A stretch of 21,045 nucleotides of DNA from Streptococcus lactarius (GCF_016642265.1 NZ_MRXX01000011.1:1-21045), one strand, 5' to 3'. Shown: positions 8,332 to 18,700, numbered from the stretch's first letter. Program-made: numbers and translations. Notes: generated from the sequence alone by a model not told the origin.

Positions 8332-9744
8332 TTATCCTACAGATCCTTCCATTTCGTAGCTAATGAGTCGGTTTAACTCAACGGCATATTCCATTGGAAG
8401 TTCTTTTGTAAAGGGCTCTACAAATCCCATGACAATCATTTCTGTCGCTTCTGATTCAGACAGACCACGACTCATCAAATAATACAGTTGTTCTTCTGAG
8501 ATTTTTGAAACCTTGGCTTCGTGCTCCAAAGCAACTTGTGAGTTGTGGATTTCATTAAATGGAATCGTGTCTGATGCAGATAAATCATCCATGATAATGG
8601 TGTCACACTCGATGTGAGAAACTGATTTCTTGGAATTTTTGTTAAAGGTAACTTGTCCACGGTAATCTACCTTTCCGCCACCTTTTGCGATAGACTTCGA
8701 TACGATAGATGAGCTGGTATGAGGCGCATTGTGGATCATCTTAGCACCTGTATCTTGGTGTTGCCCTGCATTCGCAAAGGCAATGGACAACATGGTTCCA
8801 CGCGCTCCTTCTCCATCCAGATAAACAGATGGGTACTTCATGGTTGTCTTGGCACCTAGGTTTCCGTCGATCCACTCAACTGTGGCATCTTTTTGAGCTT
8901 TGGCCCGCTTGGTGACCAAGTTGTAGACATTGTCTGACCAGTTTTGGATGGTCGTGTAGCGCATGTAGGCACCATCCAAGGCAAAGATCTCCACAATCGC
9001 TGCATGTAGGCTATTGCTTGAATAGGTCGGTGCTGTACAGCCTTCAACGTAGTGAACGCTTGCTCCCTCATCCACGATAATCAAGGTACGCTCAAACTGA
9101 CCTGTATTTTCGTTGTTGATACGGAAGTAAGTTTGAAGGGGAACGTCTACTTTTACGCCTTTTGGTACATAAATGAAGGTTCCACCAGACCAAACAGCTG
9201 AGTTGAGGGCAGCCAACTTGTTATCCGTTGGAGGTACTAACTTTGCAAAATACTGTTTGAAAAGATCTGGGTATTCTTTCAAGGCAGAATCCGTATCGGT
9301 AAAGATAATTCCCAACTTTTCAAACTCTTCTTTCATATTGTGGTAAACCACTTCTGATTCATACTGGGCAGAAGCCCCCGCTAGGTAGGCACGTTCGGCT
9401 TCTGGAATCCCGATACGCTCAAAGGTTTCCTTGATTTTCTCTGGAACTTCATCCCAAGAACGGGCAGGTTTATCCGATGGTTTTTGATAATAAATCAAAT
9501 CATCAAAGTCAATCTCTGATAGATCGGCACCCCAGGTTTGCATGGGCATCTTTTTGAAGGTTTCAAAAGATTTCAAGCGGAACTCCAGCATCCATTCTGG
9601 TTCATTTTTTGCTGCAGACAATTCACGAATAACCGCTTCATTCAAGCCTTTTCCTGTTGAGAGAATAGGTTGAACGTCATCGTGAAATCCAAATTTATAT
9701 TCACCGAGATCAATTGGTTTCGGTTCGACTCTTTCTTCAGCCAT
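8332..9744 (-). CDS. sufB: Fe-S cluster scaffold protein SufB
   Basis: SufB is the scaffold subunit of the cytoplasmic SufBC2D complex that builds Fe-S clusters for transfer to apoproteins. The product is 470 aa, the usual length. The C-terminal beta-helix core contains the cluster-assembly cysteine in [12 protein letters not shown] (Cys380), corresponding to E. coli SufB Cys405. It is followed by [25 protein letters not shown], the conserved SufB/SufD block. A second cysteine occurs in VEGCTAPT (236). The ATG at 9744 is preceded by GAAAGGAAATT. It is the last gene of the operon, 32 bp after sufU, and ends at the shared terminator with dacA. Confidence 0.96.
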   Translation of the reverse strand: MAEERVEPKPIDLGEYKFGFHDDVQPILSTGKGLNEAVIRELSAAKNEPEWMLEFRLKSFETFKKMPMQTWGADLSEIDFDDLIYYQKPSDKPARSWDEVPEKIKETFERIGIPEAERAYLAGASAQYESEVVYHNMKEEFEKLGIIFTDTDSALKEYPDLFKQYFAKLVPPTDNKLAALNSAVWSGGTFIYVPKGVKVDVPLQTYFRINNENTGQFERTLIIVDEGASVHYVEGCTAPTYSSNSLHAAIVEIFALDGAYMRYTTIQNWSDNVYNLVTKRAKAQKDATVEWIDGNLGAKTTMKYPSVYLDGEGARGTMLSIAFANAGQHQDTGAKMIHNAPHTSSSIVSKSIAKGGGKVDYRGQVTFNKNSKKSVSHIECDTIIMDDLSASDTIPFNEIHNSQVALEHEAKVSKISEEQLYYLMSRGLSESEATEMIVMGFVEPFTKELPMEYAVELNRLISYEMEGSVG

Positions 9745-9776
9745 AATTTCCTTTCTTTCTCTGTTTCTTCTTTTAA

Positions 9777-11433
<1,657 letters not shown>

Positions 11434-12696
11434 TTAGCGTTGAGATAACTTTTCTTCAATGGTGGCAATCATTTCATCACGTACTTCTTTAACTGGGATT
11501 TCAACAATAACAGATCCCAAGAAACCACGCACCACTAAACGTTCTGCCGTGTGTTGATCCAGACCACGACTCATGAGGTAATACATATCTTCTGGGTCCA
11601 CTTGACCGATCGATGCTGCGTGGCCTGCTGTAACGTCATTTTCATCAATCAAAAGGATTGGATTGGCATCTGAACGCGCTTGATCCGATAACATCAAGAC
11701 ACGGCTTTCTTGCTGAGCATCTGCTCCTTTAGCACCCTTGATAATATGACCAATTCCGTTAAAGGTCAAGGTCCCTTTTTCAAGAATAACCCCATGTTGC
11801 AAGATATTTCCGATCGAGTTACAACCAAAGTTGGTCACGCGCGTATCAATTCCTTGCACCTGACGACCGCTTGATAAGGCAACGACCTTCAAATCAGCGT
11901 GACTTCCATTTCCAACCAAGTCACTGTCAAAGTCTGCAACTACATTGCCTTCATTCATGACACCGATAGCCCAATCAATGCTGGCATCCTGTCCTAGTTT
12001 GCCACGGCGACTGATGTAGGCTGTGACATTTTCACCCAGGCGGTCAATCGCCGCAAATTTCACTTGAGCACCTGAGCGGGCGATCACTTCAACCGTCACA
12101 TTAGCCGTTGCTTTTGCTGTGCCTTCACCTTTTGATTCCAAGCGTTCCAAATAGCTGAACTTACTGTTTTTACCAGCGATAATCAAAATGTGTTTGTTAA
12201 AAGGTACATCACTATCGCTATCCTGGTAGAAAATGCCTTCGATTGGTTCTGAAATTTCGACGTTATCTGGAATATAGAGGACAGCCCCACTATTAAAATA
12301 TGCTGTGTGGTAAGCTGCTAGTTTGTCATCATCGTATTTGACCGAAGACATGAAGTAGTCTTCTACCACTTGCGGAATTTCCTCTAAGGCAGAATGGAAA
12401 TCTGTGAAAAGAATTCCTTGGTCTGCTAAGGCTTGTGGGACCTGTTCAAAGACAGTTTGTGTTCCGACTTGGACCAATTTTAAATTTGAATCAAGAGCGG
12501 TAAAATCAGGAACATTGACAGAAGCTTCACTCTCAGAAATACTCCCATCCCCTAGATTCCAACGATGAAATTTGACCCGTTCAATGGCTGGCAATTCCAA
12601 CTGATTGATCTTGTCAAATGCTTTCTTTCGTAAATCCTGCAGCCAACTTGGTTCCGCGTGCAGTTCCGAAAAGAGGGTAATTTTTTCAATACTCAT
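11434..12696 (-). CDS. sufD: Fe-S cluster assembly protein SufD
   Basis: SufD is the SufB paralogue that completes the SufBC2D scaffold and is linked to iron entry. The product is 420 aa. The family core includes FNGIGHIIKGAKGADAQQES (313-331) and [27 protein letters not shown] (353-379). His359 in AGHAAS corresponds to the functionally important E. coli SufD His360. The C-terminal RGF helix segment contacts SufC in known structures. The ATG at 12696 has AGGAG seven to eight bases upstream. It follows sufC after a 63-bp gap, the longest gap in this operon, and precedes sufS by nine bases. Confidence 0.95.
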   Translation of the reverse strand: MSIEKITLFSELHAEPSWLQDLRKKAFDKINQLELPAIERVKFHRWNLGDGSISESEASVNVPDFTALDSNLKLVQVGTQTVFEQVPQALADQGILFTDFHSALEEIPQVVEDYFMSSVKYDDDKLAAYHTAYFNSGAVLYIPDNVEISEPIEGIFYQDSDSDVPFNKHILIIAGKNSKFSYLERLESKGEGTAKATANVTVEVIARSGAQVKFAAIDRLGENVTAYISRRGKLGQDASIDWAIGVMNEGNVVADFDSDLVGNGSHADLKVVALSSGRQVQGIDTRVTNFGCNSIGNILQHGVILEKGTLTFNGIGHIIKGAKGADAQQESRVLMLSDQARSDANPILLIDENDVTAGHAASIGQVDPEDMYYLMSRGLDQHTAERLVVRGFLGSVIVEIPVKEVRDEMIATIEEKLSQR

Positions 12697-12759
12697 TTTT
12701 TTCTCCTAATAAAGATACTATTTGTTATTCATGATCACATAAGACGACTTGTCATCATG

Positions 12760-13530
12760 TTATAGTTCTTCTTTATAGTCGTAACCGAGTTCTTCTGCCA
12801 GTTTTGCATAGCCTTCACGTTCCAAGCGCGCAGCCAATTCTGGACCACCTGAAAGCACGACACGGCCTTCCATCATGACATGGACGACATCTGGAGTAAT
12901 ATAGTTTAGCAAACGTTGGTAGTGGGTGATGATCATAGCACCAAAACCTTCTCCACGCATGGCATTGACTCCTTTAGAAACGACTTTCAGAGCATCAATA
13001 TCCAAACCAGAGTCAATTTCATCCAAAAGGGCAAAGGTTGGCTCCAACATCAATAATTGAAGGATTTCATTGCGTTTTTTCTCACCACCAGAGAAGCCTT
13101 CATTGAGGTAACGTTCTGCCATTTCTTCTTTCATGTTAAGCAATTCCATCTTCTCATCCAATTTTTTGATGAAATCACGAATGGAAATTTTTTCATCCTC
13201 TTCCTTACCAGCATTCATGGCTGCACGTAAAAATTCAGCATTGGTAATTCCTTGGATTTCTGAAGGGTATTGCATGGCTAGGAACAAGCCCATGCGTGCC
13301 CGTTCGTCTACTTCTAATTCTAAGATGTTGACACCATCAAACAGGATCTCACCCTTGGTCACTTCATAATTTGGGTTTCCCATAATGGCAGCTGACAGAG
13401 TCGATTTCCCTGTTCCGTTTGGTCCCATGATGGCTGCGATTTCACCCGTTTTAAGGGTTAGGTTTACACCTTTTAAAATTTCTTTGCCTTCAATTTCAAC
13501 GTGAAGGTCTTTAATTTCTAATGTCGACAT
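12760..13530 (-). CDS. sufC: Fe-S assembly ATPase SufC
   Basis: SufC is the ABC-type ATPase that drives conformational change of the cytosolic SufB-SufD scaffold. It is not a transporter. The product is 256 aa. Motifs are Walker A GPNGTGKS (36-43), Q-loop MQYP (86-89), the SufC-type signature FSGGEKKRNEI (146-156), Walker B FALLDEID (167-174) and the H-loop ITHYQRLL (201-208). The ATG at 13530 gives the standard start MSTLEIKDLHVEIEGKEIL and has AAAGGG upstream. An in-frame extension to 13737 would cross the rgpG terminator and encode an unrelated leader. It is the first gene of sufCDSUB, the usual Firmicute order. Confidence 0.96.
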   Translation of the reverse strand: MSTLEIKDLHVEIEGKEILKGVNLTLKTGEIAAIMGPNGTGKSTLSAAIMGNPNYEVTKGEILFDGVNILELEVDERARMGLFLAMQYPSEIQGITNAEFLRAAMNAGKEEDEKISIRDFIKKLDEKMELLNMKEEMAERYLNEGFSGGEKKRNEILQLLMLEPTFALLDEIDSGLDIDALKVVSKGVNAMRGEGFGAMIITHYQRLLNYITPDVVHVMMEGRVVLSGGPELAARLEREGYAKLAEELGYDYKEEL

Positions 13531-13546
13531 TGCATTCCCTTTCTTT

Positions 13547-13599
13547 TTACTTTGCAATTTGGAAAACTTCAAACAGAAGACTCCTTCAAAACAAAGTAA
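13547..13599 (-). promoter_or_regulatory. Possible suf leader stem-loop
   Basis: In the sufC 5' leader an 8-bp perfect inverted repeat, TTACTTTG (13592-13599 on the minus strand) and CAAAGTAA (13547-13554), encloses 37 bases. These include a small CTTC/GAAG hairpin. The stem closes only a few bases upstream of the sufC ribosome site. It matches no riboswitch class I recognise. Confidence 0.3.
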
Positions 13600-13613
13600 T
13601 GTTTTACCTTTCA

Positions 13614-13619
13614 AGTATA
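13614..13619 (-). promoter_or_regulatory. Weak suf promoter candidate (-10)
   Basis: TATACT on the minus strand, within TTGATATACTTG, is the best -10-like hexamer between the rgpG terminator and sufC. No clear -35 exists at 16-18 bp. The upstream bases are the terminator stem itself. An alternative is TTGATA as a -35 with ATTACT as the -10. Readthrough from mecA-rgpG could also contribute to suf expression. Confidence 0.3.
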
Positions 13620-13621
13620 TC

Positions 13622-13644
13622 AAAAAAAAGCCTAAATGGCTTTT
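13622..13644 (-). terminator. mecA-rgpG terminator
   Basis: On the minus strand AAAAGCC (13638-13644) pairs with GGCTTTT (13626-13632) around a 5-base loop and continues into a run of eight Ts (13622-13629). It starts 14 bp beyond the rgpG stop and is therefore well placed to end the mecA-rgpG message ahead of sufC. Confidence 0.8.
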
Positions 13645-13657
13645 CTTTTGATTAGAA

Positions 13658-14821
13658 CTATTCTTGTTTACTTCTCTTTTTTCGCTTTTGTCGTACTTCC
13701 TCACGGTAGGAGGAATTTCCAATATAACGTAGGACATTTAACAGCGGACTGTGACTAGGACCTAACACCCCAATCAATTCTGCTAGTAGCTCTACTCCAA
13801 ATAAGAGCCCGATCACCAGCAAAATACCTCCGATACGAGTGGAAATATTGAGCAATAATGAGATCATTGAAAAGATCATCGAAATCCCATAAATCACTAG
13901 CACTGTTCCTCGATGTGTCAAGCCCAAAGAGAGCAGGCGGTGGTGCAAGTGGTTGCGATCCGGTTTATAAAATTTTTGACCTGATAGGGTTCGACGGATA
14001 ATGGCCAAAAAGGTATCTGTAATCGGAACTCCAAGGATAATCATAGGAGTTACGACCGCAACGGCAGTCGCATTTTTCAAGCCTTGCAAAGACAAGACAG
14101 AAATCATAAACCCAATAAACAAGGCGCCTGTGTCTCCCAGATAGAGAATGGCAGGATGGTAGTTAAAGGGAAAGAAACCAGCGATGGCCGCAACCAGCAC
14201 AAAGATGGTCATGGTCAAGAAAAGATTGGGAACTGGTAAAAAGAAATAAGAAACAATCCCCATGGTTACTAAGGAAATGATGGAAACACCACTTACCAAA
14301 CCATCCAAACCGTCGATTAAATTGACCGCATTGGTAATAGAAACAATCCAAATCACTGTCAAGATATAAGATAACCATGGTTCAAAATGAAGTAAGGGAC
14401 CACCAAAGGGGATCTTAAAATCATTTAGCTTGAAGTCTGTCACAAACCAAATCAAATTGGCCGCAATCAGGATCCCAATCATCTTTTTCTTAGCAGATAA
14501 TTCCTTAACATCATCAATTAATCCAGTCAAAGCAATAATCCAGCCTGCCCCTACGACCGGTAAGGTATAGGCTAGGTAATGTTTGATCTGTAAAGTCGTT
14601 GATGTCAGCATCGGGATAAAGCACAGAGTTGCGATTGTAAAAGCAATCACAATCGACAAGCCACCTGCACTGGGCATAGGTTTGGTGTTGATCCTACGAG
14701 CATTGGGATAATCCACTGCATCAATCTTGAAAGCAAATAGCCGAACCAAAGGCGTCAAAACCAGTGCAATCAAAAAGGTTGCGATCAATACCAAAACGAA
14801 TTGCAAGGAAAAAGACATCAT
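13658..14821 (-). CDS. rgpG: UDP-GlcNAc:undecaprenyl-phosphate GlcNAc-1-P transferase
   Basis: This TagO/WecA-family membrane enzyme transfers GlcNAc-1-phosphate from UDP-GlcNAc to undecaprenyl phosphate. That is the first step in making rhamnose polysaccharide or teichoic-type wall glycans. The product is 387 aa with about ten or eleven membrane helices. Family motifs are PSAGGLSI (50-57), the Mg-binding DD in GLIDDVKE (100-107), NAVNLIDGLDGL (164-175), YLGDTG (227-232) and the cytoplasmic HxHHR-type loop DRNHLHHRL (288-296). The tail after residue 365 is basic (EEVRQKRKKRSK). Two adjacent ATGs (14821 and 14818) are possible. The first overlaps the mecA stop by four bases (ATGA), which implies coupling. 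The mecA-rgpG pairing is familiar from streptococci. The polysaccharide made is not shown here. Confidence 0.92.
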   Translation of the reverse strand: MMSFSLQFVLVLIATFLIALVLTPLVRLFAFKIDAVDYPNARRINTKPMPSAGGLSIVIAFTIATLCFIPMLTSTTLQIKHYLAYTLPVVGAGWIIALTGLIDDVKELSAKKKMIGILIAANLIWFVTDFKLNDFKIPFGGPLLHFEPWLSYILTVIWIVSITNAVNLIDGLDGLVSGVSIISLVTMGIVSYFFLPVPNLFLTMTIFVLVAAIAGFFPFNYHPAILYLGDTGALFIGFMISVLSLQGLKNATAVAVVTPMIILGVPITDTFLAIIRRTLSGQKFYKPDRNHLHHRLLSLGLTHRGTVLVIYGISMIFSMISLLLNISTRIGGILLVIGLLFGVELLAELIGVLGPSHSPLLNVLRYIGNSSYREEVRQKRKKRSKQE

Positions 14822-15555
14822 AGGCTAGCAACTTTCTTCAAATTCTCAATCGCACCTGACACCATCAGCAAGTGACCATGCTCTTGTAAGACTGCGCGCG
14901 TCACTTCGGAATCATCCGCGTACTCACGAATGATTGCTAATAACCAAGTTGGGTATTGGCTTGGTTGGTGTTCTGTATCTACTAAGACAGTTAAATAATA
15001 ATCAGATTCCATCTTGTACAATTCAGAAGTATCAACTGAATACGTGACCGTCTTCGCAAAATCCACCACTTGCTGAAGTGTTGAAAAATGCAAGATAAAA
15101 TAGATATATTGGCTGGCCGGTAGCTCCGATACCTCTTTGTTCTCTTGATTAGCCCGCAGTTCTTCTTGCTCTAGATGATGAATAGCCTCTGCATCTCCTT
15201 TTGTCTTGTCAGAGATAGTTTTTTCCAAGGTCTTGATGAATTCATCAGGCGTCATATGGGACAACTCTTCCATATCTGGCAGCTCTGATAAATCGTCAAA
15301 ATCCAATTGTTGGTCAATCTTTGATTTAGTGACAAAAACATCTAATTTATCTGGCTTAGGAGTGACACGAAAGCTCAGCATTCCACTATCTAGGAAACTT
15401 TCAGGCATTTCGAGCTCATCTAAAATCGCATAGAAAAATTCTTCTGTCTTTTCTTGTGGAACAAGGAAATCCGCGATTTCCATTCCTCTTTCTTCTAGGT
15501 CTTCTAGTTGAATCGTGATTTTAATTGTTGAATCACTTATTTGCTTCATTTTCAT
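14818..15555 (-). CDS. mecA: Adaptor protein MecA
   Basis: MecA is the cytoplasmic adaptor that delivers substrates to the ClpC AAA+ protease. In streptococci it limits competence by targeting the alternative sigma factor ComX. The product is 245 aa. The N-terminal substrate-binding domain (about 1-80) contains EIADFLVPQEKTEEFFYAIL. An acidic linker follows (about 85-145, rich in E/D and Q). The C-terminal ClpC-binding domain (about 148-245) contains FAKTVTYSVDTSELYKMESDYYL and YPTWLLAIIREYADDS. The ATG at 15555 has GAGG seven bases upstream. An ATG two codons later is also possible. A near-consensus promoter lies 29 bp upstream. The stop overlaps rgpG. Confidence 0.95.
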   Translation of the reverse strand: MKMKQISDSTIKITIQLEDLEERGMEIADFLVPQEKTEEFFYAILDELEMPESFLDSGMLSFRVTPKPDKLDVFVTKSKIDQQLDFDDLSELPDMEELSHMTPDEFIKTLEKTISDKTKGDAEAIHHLEQEELRANQENKEVSELPASQYIYFILHFSTLQQVVDFAKTVTYSVDTSELYKMESDYYLTVLVDTEHQPSQYPTWLLAIIREYADDSEVTRAVLQEHGHLLMVSGAIENLKKVASL

Positions 15556-15583
15556 AGCGTAACCTCATACTTCTAGTCCTACT

Positions 15584-15612
15584 ATTATACTAAAAAAATG
15601 GACAGAATTCAA
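15584..15612 (-). promoter_or_regulatory. mecA-rgpG promoter
   Basis: On the minus strand TTGAAT (15607-15612) and TATAAT (15584-15589) are spaced by exactly 17 bp. This is one of the two best -35/-10 pairs in the window. The predicted start is about 20-25 bases upstream of the mecA ATG, so the leader is short. Confidence 0.85.
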
Positions 15613-15630
15613 AAAAAGGATGTAGTGAAA

Positions 15631-15659
15631 AGAGGTTGAGACAAAAGTCACCAACCTCT
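15631..15659 (-). terminator. uppP terminator built from repeat hairpin
   Basis: AGAGGTTG (15631-15638) pairs with CAACCTCT (15652-15659), with an inner GAC-AAAA-GTC hairpin (15640-15649). On the minus strand it lies 33 bp beyond the uppP stop and is followed by TTTTCAC. Its centre, GAGACAAAAGTC, is a one-base variant of the GGGACAAAAGTC core of the repeats at 157-180 and 21029-21045. Confidence 0.6.
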
Positions 15660-15691
15660 ATAATCATCGAACGAATATCAGAATACTTCAC

Positions 15692-16528
15692 CTAGAAAAT
15701 GACACGGATCAAACCATACAAAAGCAAGATCGAACCAAGGACGATCCGGTATTTCCCAAAAGCGGTAAAATCATGACTCTTCACATAATCTGTCAAGAAA
15801 CGGATCGCATACATACTCACCATAAAGGCTACTCCCATGGCTACTAGAAGGATAAAGAGTTGACCAAAAGCAAGCGAATGACCTCCCAGAGCGAATTTAG
15901 CAACTTTTAGGAGACTCGCGCCAAACATAGCTGGGATCCCGAGGTAGAAGGTAAATTCTGTCACGACTGGACGGCTAACCCCATTGATCAAACCACCAAC
16001 AATCGTAGCACCAGACCGACTGGTACCTGGAAAGAGAGATAGAACTTGGAAAAGGCCAATATAAAGCGCTGTTCGGTAAGGCAATTTATGCAATTCCGTT
16101 ACCTGAGGCTGAACTTGTTCCCGTCTTTCAAGATAGATAAAAGCAACCCCGTAGGTAATTAACATGATGGCAACTGAAATCGAATTGTGAAAATGTGCCT
16201 CAAACCAATCGTCCAATTTAAACACAAAGATCAATGGAAGAGTCGCCACAGCCACTTTTGCCCATAATTGCCAGGTTCTGCGAACTTCTAGTGGAGATTT
16301 TCCCGGTTTAAACGGATACAACTTGTCAAAATAAATGACTACAACTGCAAGGATGGCACCCAATTGGATGACAACGTTAAACATCTCCATAAAAGCAGGA
16401 TCTTGGTTTTTAAATTGAATAAAATCTTGAAATAGAATCAAGTGACCCGTACTTGAGATTGGCAACCATTCTGTAATCCCTTCAACAATCCCAAAAATAA
16501 TTGCCTTGATTAATTCAAACAGAAACAT
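15692..16528 (-). CDS. uppP: Undecaprenyl-diphosphate phosphatase UppP
   Basis: This is a BacA-family integral membrane phosphatase that converts undecaprenyl pyrophosphate to undecaprenyl phosphate, renewing the lipid carrier for peptidoglycan and wall-glycan precursors. Higher dosage gives bacitracin tolerance in many bacteria. The product is 278 aa with about seven or eight hydrophobic segments. The two signature blocks are present: [15 protein letters not shown] (16-30, with the catalytic glutamates) and [11 protein letters not shown] (166-176, with the catalytic arginine region). The ATG at 16528 has AGGAG upstream. It appears monocistronic, with its own extended -10 promoter and a terminator. 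Confidence 0.95.
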   Translation of the reverse strand: MFLFELIKAIIFGIVEGITEWLPISSTGHLILFQDFIQFKNQDPAFMEMFNVVIQLGAILAVVVIYFDKLYPFKPGKSPLEVRRTWQLWAKVAVATLPLIFVFKLDDWFEAHFHNSISVAIMLITYGVAFIYLERREQVQPQVTELHKLPYRTALYIGLFQVLSLFPGTSRSGATIVGGLINGVSRPVVTEFTFYLGIPAMFGASLLKVAKFALGGHSLAFGQLFILLVAMGVAFMVSMYAIRFLTDYVKSHDFTAFGKYRIVLGSILLLYGLIRVIF

Positions 16529-16556
16529 CTTTTTCTCCTAAACTTACATTTGTTTC

Positions 16557-16565
16557 ATTATATCA
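16557..16565 (-). promoter_or_regulatory. uppP extended -10 promoter
   Basis: The minus-strand TGATATAAT is a perfect TATAAT (16557-16562) with a TG extension, 28 bp upstream of the uppP ATG. No convincing -35 lies at 16-18 bp. Confidence 0.65.
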
Positions 16566-16601
16566 TAATTCTATCCATCCGACTAGATTTAATTAATATA
16601 T

Positions 16602-16648
16602 TAAAAAGAGTTCAGCTGCGGGGTCTTTCCGACCCTTTTGCTGAACTC
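16602..16648 (-). terminator. Terminator of the DUF2207 gene
   Basis: GAGTTCAGC (16608-16616) and GCTGAACTC (16640-16648) form a perfect 9-bp outer stem with an inner GGGTC/GACCC pairing. On the minus strand the stem runs into TTTTTA (16602-16607). It lies about 28 bp beyond the DUF2207 stop and upstream of the uppP promoter. Confidence 0.8.
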
Positions 16649-16676
16649 ATTGCATCTTTCAATGCTAAAGGCAAGA

Positions 16677-18581
16677 TTAGAAGGCACCAAAACCTCCTCC
16701 TCCACCTCCGCCAGAGAAACCTCCTCCACTACTAGAGGAAACAGTGAAATGACTAGCTGTCGTTGCCGTCGTACTATAGGTAGACATGGCATTACTAGAG
16801 TGAGACAAATGGTGATAAAACGAAGTATACACAAAGGCATCCAAGGCTGGATTTTGAATATGAATCTGACGCAGTTTCATCACTTTAGCCACCTTGTCAG
16901 CTACACCGTATAAAGCTGCATACACCAATAAACGATTCCAGAGAACTAAAGACTGCAGTTCTGCATCGTTAAGGTGGGCAATCTCTTTCAACATGCGACC
17001 GAAGCTATCCCAGTAATAACGTTGCTCAGCACCTGCCGCATTAACGACACCATCTCTTTGAGCGACTTTATAGCGTTTACTCAAAAGAATTGGAATGACC
17101 CCTAAAGCGACTGTAGCCGGCATGTAGTAGATGGAAAAGCTGTGGAAGATCTCATCCCTAGCAAAGAAAGCCAAGAAAGCAATAATACAGGCGACAATTC
17201 CATAGGTAATGGCTCTTCGTCCCAAAGTATTTTCTTGTGGACTTAAGGGACGGTAATAAGTTGGAAAACCGATACTTCGAATTTTACTTTGAACCCCGCG
17301 AGCAACTGCGTTAACTGCACAATTAATCTGAATTTGTGCTTCTCTACCTTCGGCACGAATCCGATCTTGATCTTTCTTCTTAGCATGTTTATACAGAGAC
17401 GGGTCAATGTAGAAATCTTCGAATAAGTGGTCAACTGTACATTCGAGCTTATTACCAAAAGCCATATTCAAAAAGTCACGCTCAAAGTCATCTAACGAAT
17501 CCTGATTTTGTCGACTAAGAATCGTCTTCTCTCCATCTTGTCGATAAGCGATCGCACCTCTATCCATCAAATCAAGCAAGGTTGCCTGCAACAATTTGTC
17601 AAAAGAAAATGTGGATTTTGAATCTGGATTACCTGCCGGACAAGCCTCATCGATCTCCGTTGAATAGACGACTGAGGCCATGACCAAGGGGGCAAGATTG
17701 TTCGGCAACTCATACATCCGCGTATCCGTAGGATAAGTAACACCAGACCAGGTAGCCTTCTTGAATTTCCGCCAGTAATAAATGGCTAAGAGGAGGAAAA
17801 GCAAAATGATTGCTGGAAGAATCAGATTCCAGAACAGGTGTATCCACAGTCTGGTTTGAGCAATGTGCTCTTCTAAGCGGTGGTATTCATCCTCTTTCAT
17901 CAAGCCTGTATTGCGAGATGACTCCCCTAGGGACGCAAGATCCGATTTCAACCAATAGGCTGAGAGTTCAACACCCTCTTTGCTTGGCAAATTAGATATA
18001 GTTGCTGTATAGTCTGCTTGGTCTTTAGTGACAACTGCCTCAGGACCCAGGTAGGCTGTATGAACATGCAATTCAGAAGTTGTTGTTGGAGAAGCGAATT
18101 TAGGAATCACTTTCAACTCTACTTTTGAAACACCTCTATCTCCATCACTGATTGGCTTCCAATTGAGCCTTAAGATATCCTGATGGACAAAGAGGAGATT
18201 TTTCAAGTTCCAAGTCACCTTTACTTTGACCGTATCATGCGCTACCCCGCTATTATAAATTTTCACTCGGTAGCCGTCCCCTAAGTTTGTAATCTCAGGC
18301 TCTCTGTCAAGCTCGCGACCTTCCACCTCAACCTTTGGTGGCATCTCAATTTCAAAGCCTTGTGGCATGTTCCCAGCACTTCCTAAGGTGACGTACTGCC
18401 CATTATAGGAGTTCTTGAAATAATAGACTAGTTCTTCCTCATAAGTAGCATCATCCCAGGTATTTAAAGTCAGGGTTCCTCGGTAGGAAAGGACATCATA
18501 GGAGGGACTAGATGCTTGAACATCACGGACCACAAAAATACAGATAAGAATGGCGAAAACAAGATACAAAAACTTTTTCAT
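16677..18581 (-). CDS. DUF2207 family membrane protein
   Basis: This is a 634-aa predicted membrane protein of the DUF2207 family, with no established biochemical role. A signal peptide (1-23, ending VQA) is followed by an extracellular beta-rich DUF2207 domain (about 26-215). A short helical segment leads into a membrane helix (about 246-270). A cytoplasmic region (about 271-457) contains LLQATLLDLMDRGAIAY, which looks winged-helix-like. Two more helices follow (about 458-474 and 482-501), then a helical region and a Ser/Gly tail (SSSSGGGFSGGGGGGGFGAF) typical of the family. The ATG at 18581 was chosen for the clear signal peptide and AGGAG nine bases upstream. A longer frame to 18665 would pass through the promoter. 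It stands alone, divergent from the amino acid transporter. Confidence 0.85.
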   Translation of the reverse strand: MKKFLYLVFAILICIFVVRDVQASSPSYDVLSYRGTLTLNTWDDATYEEELVYYFKNSYNGQYVTLGSAGNMPQGFEIEMPPKVEVEGRELDREPEITNLGDGYRVKIYNSGVAHDTVKVKVTWNLKNLLFVHQDILRLNWKPISDGDRGVSKVELKVIPKFASPTTTSELHVHTAYLGPEAVVTKDQADYTATISNLPSKEGVELSAYWLKSDLASLGESSRNTGLMKEDEYHRLEEHIAQTRLWIHLFWNLILPAIILLFLLLAIYYWRKFKKATWSGVTYPTDTRMYELPNNLAPLVMASVVYSTEIDEACPAGNPDSKSTFSFDKLLQATLLDLMDRGAIAYRQDGEKTILSRQNQDSLDDFERDFLNMAFGNKLECTVDHLFEDFYIDPSLYKHAKKKDQDRIRAEGREAQIQINCAVNAVARGVQSKIRSIGFPTYYRPLSPQENTLGRRAITYGIVACIIAFLAFFARDEIFHSFSIYYMPATVALGVIPILLSKRYKVAQRDGVVNAAGAEQRYYWDSFGRMLKEIAHLNDAELQSLVLWNRLLVYAALYGVADKVAKVMKLRQIHIQNPALDAFVYTSFYHHLSHSSNAMSTYSTTATTASHFTVSSSSGGGFSGGGGGGGFGAF

Positions 18582-18603
18582 TTGATCACGCTCCTTTGTA
18601 TTA

Positions 18604-18612
18604 TTATAGCAT
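18604..18612 (-). promoter_or_regulatory. DUF2207 gene extended -10 promoter
   Basis: The minus-strand TGCTATAAT has a perfect TATAAT (18604-18609) and a TG extension, 22 bp upstream of the start codon. No good -35 is seen at standard spacing. Confidence 0.6.
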
Positions 18613-18638
18613 TTTTTAAATAAAAAGAAGAATTTATT

Positions 18639-18667
18639 TGAAAAGTGATACAAATTCTTGTACAATA
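18639..18667 (+). promoter_or_regulatory. Amino acid transporter promoter
   Basis: TTGAAA (18639-18644) and TACAAT (18662-18667) are separated by exactly 17 bp. They lie 33 bp before the ATG at 18701. The site faces away from the DUF2207 promoter in a 119-bp divergent intergenic region. Confidence 0.8.
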
Positions 18668-18700
18668 AGAAGATAAAATTTTATAGAAATAGGAGACCAT

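Noticed and set aside
12697..12759. Terminator or promoter in the 63-bp sufC-sufD gap
   Set aside because: Only a 6-bp CATGAT/ATCATG pairing with a long loop, no T-run and no -10/-35 pair was found.
13531..13737. N-terminal extension of SufC to 13737
   Set aside because: It would run through the rgpG terminator and end of rgpG. The added residues are unlike SufC, and the ATG at 13530 has a good ribosome site and the family start.
18633..18647. Possible CodY box overlapping the -35 of the amino acid transporter promoter
   Set aside because: ATTTATTTGAAAAGT has four mismatches to the 15-base consensus, which is expected by chance in AT-rich DNA.
18582..18665. N-terminal extension of the DUF2207 protein to 18665
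   Set aside because: The extension covers the extended -10 promoter. The ATG at 18581 begins a clean signal peptide with AGGAG upstream.
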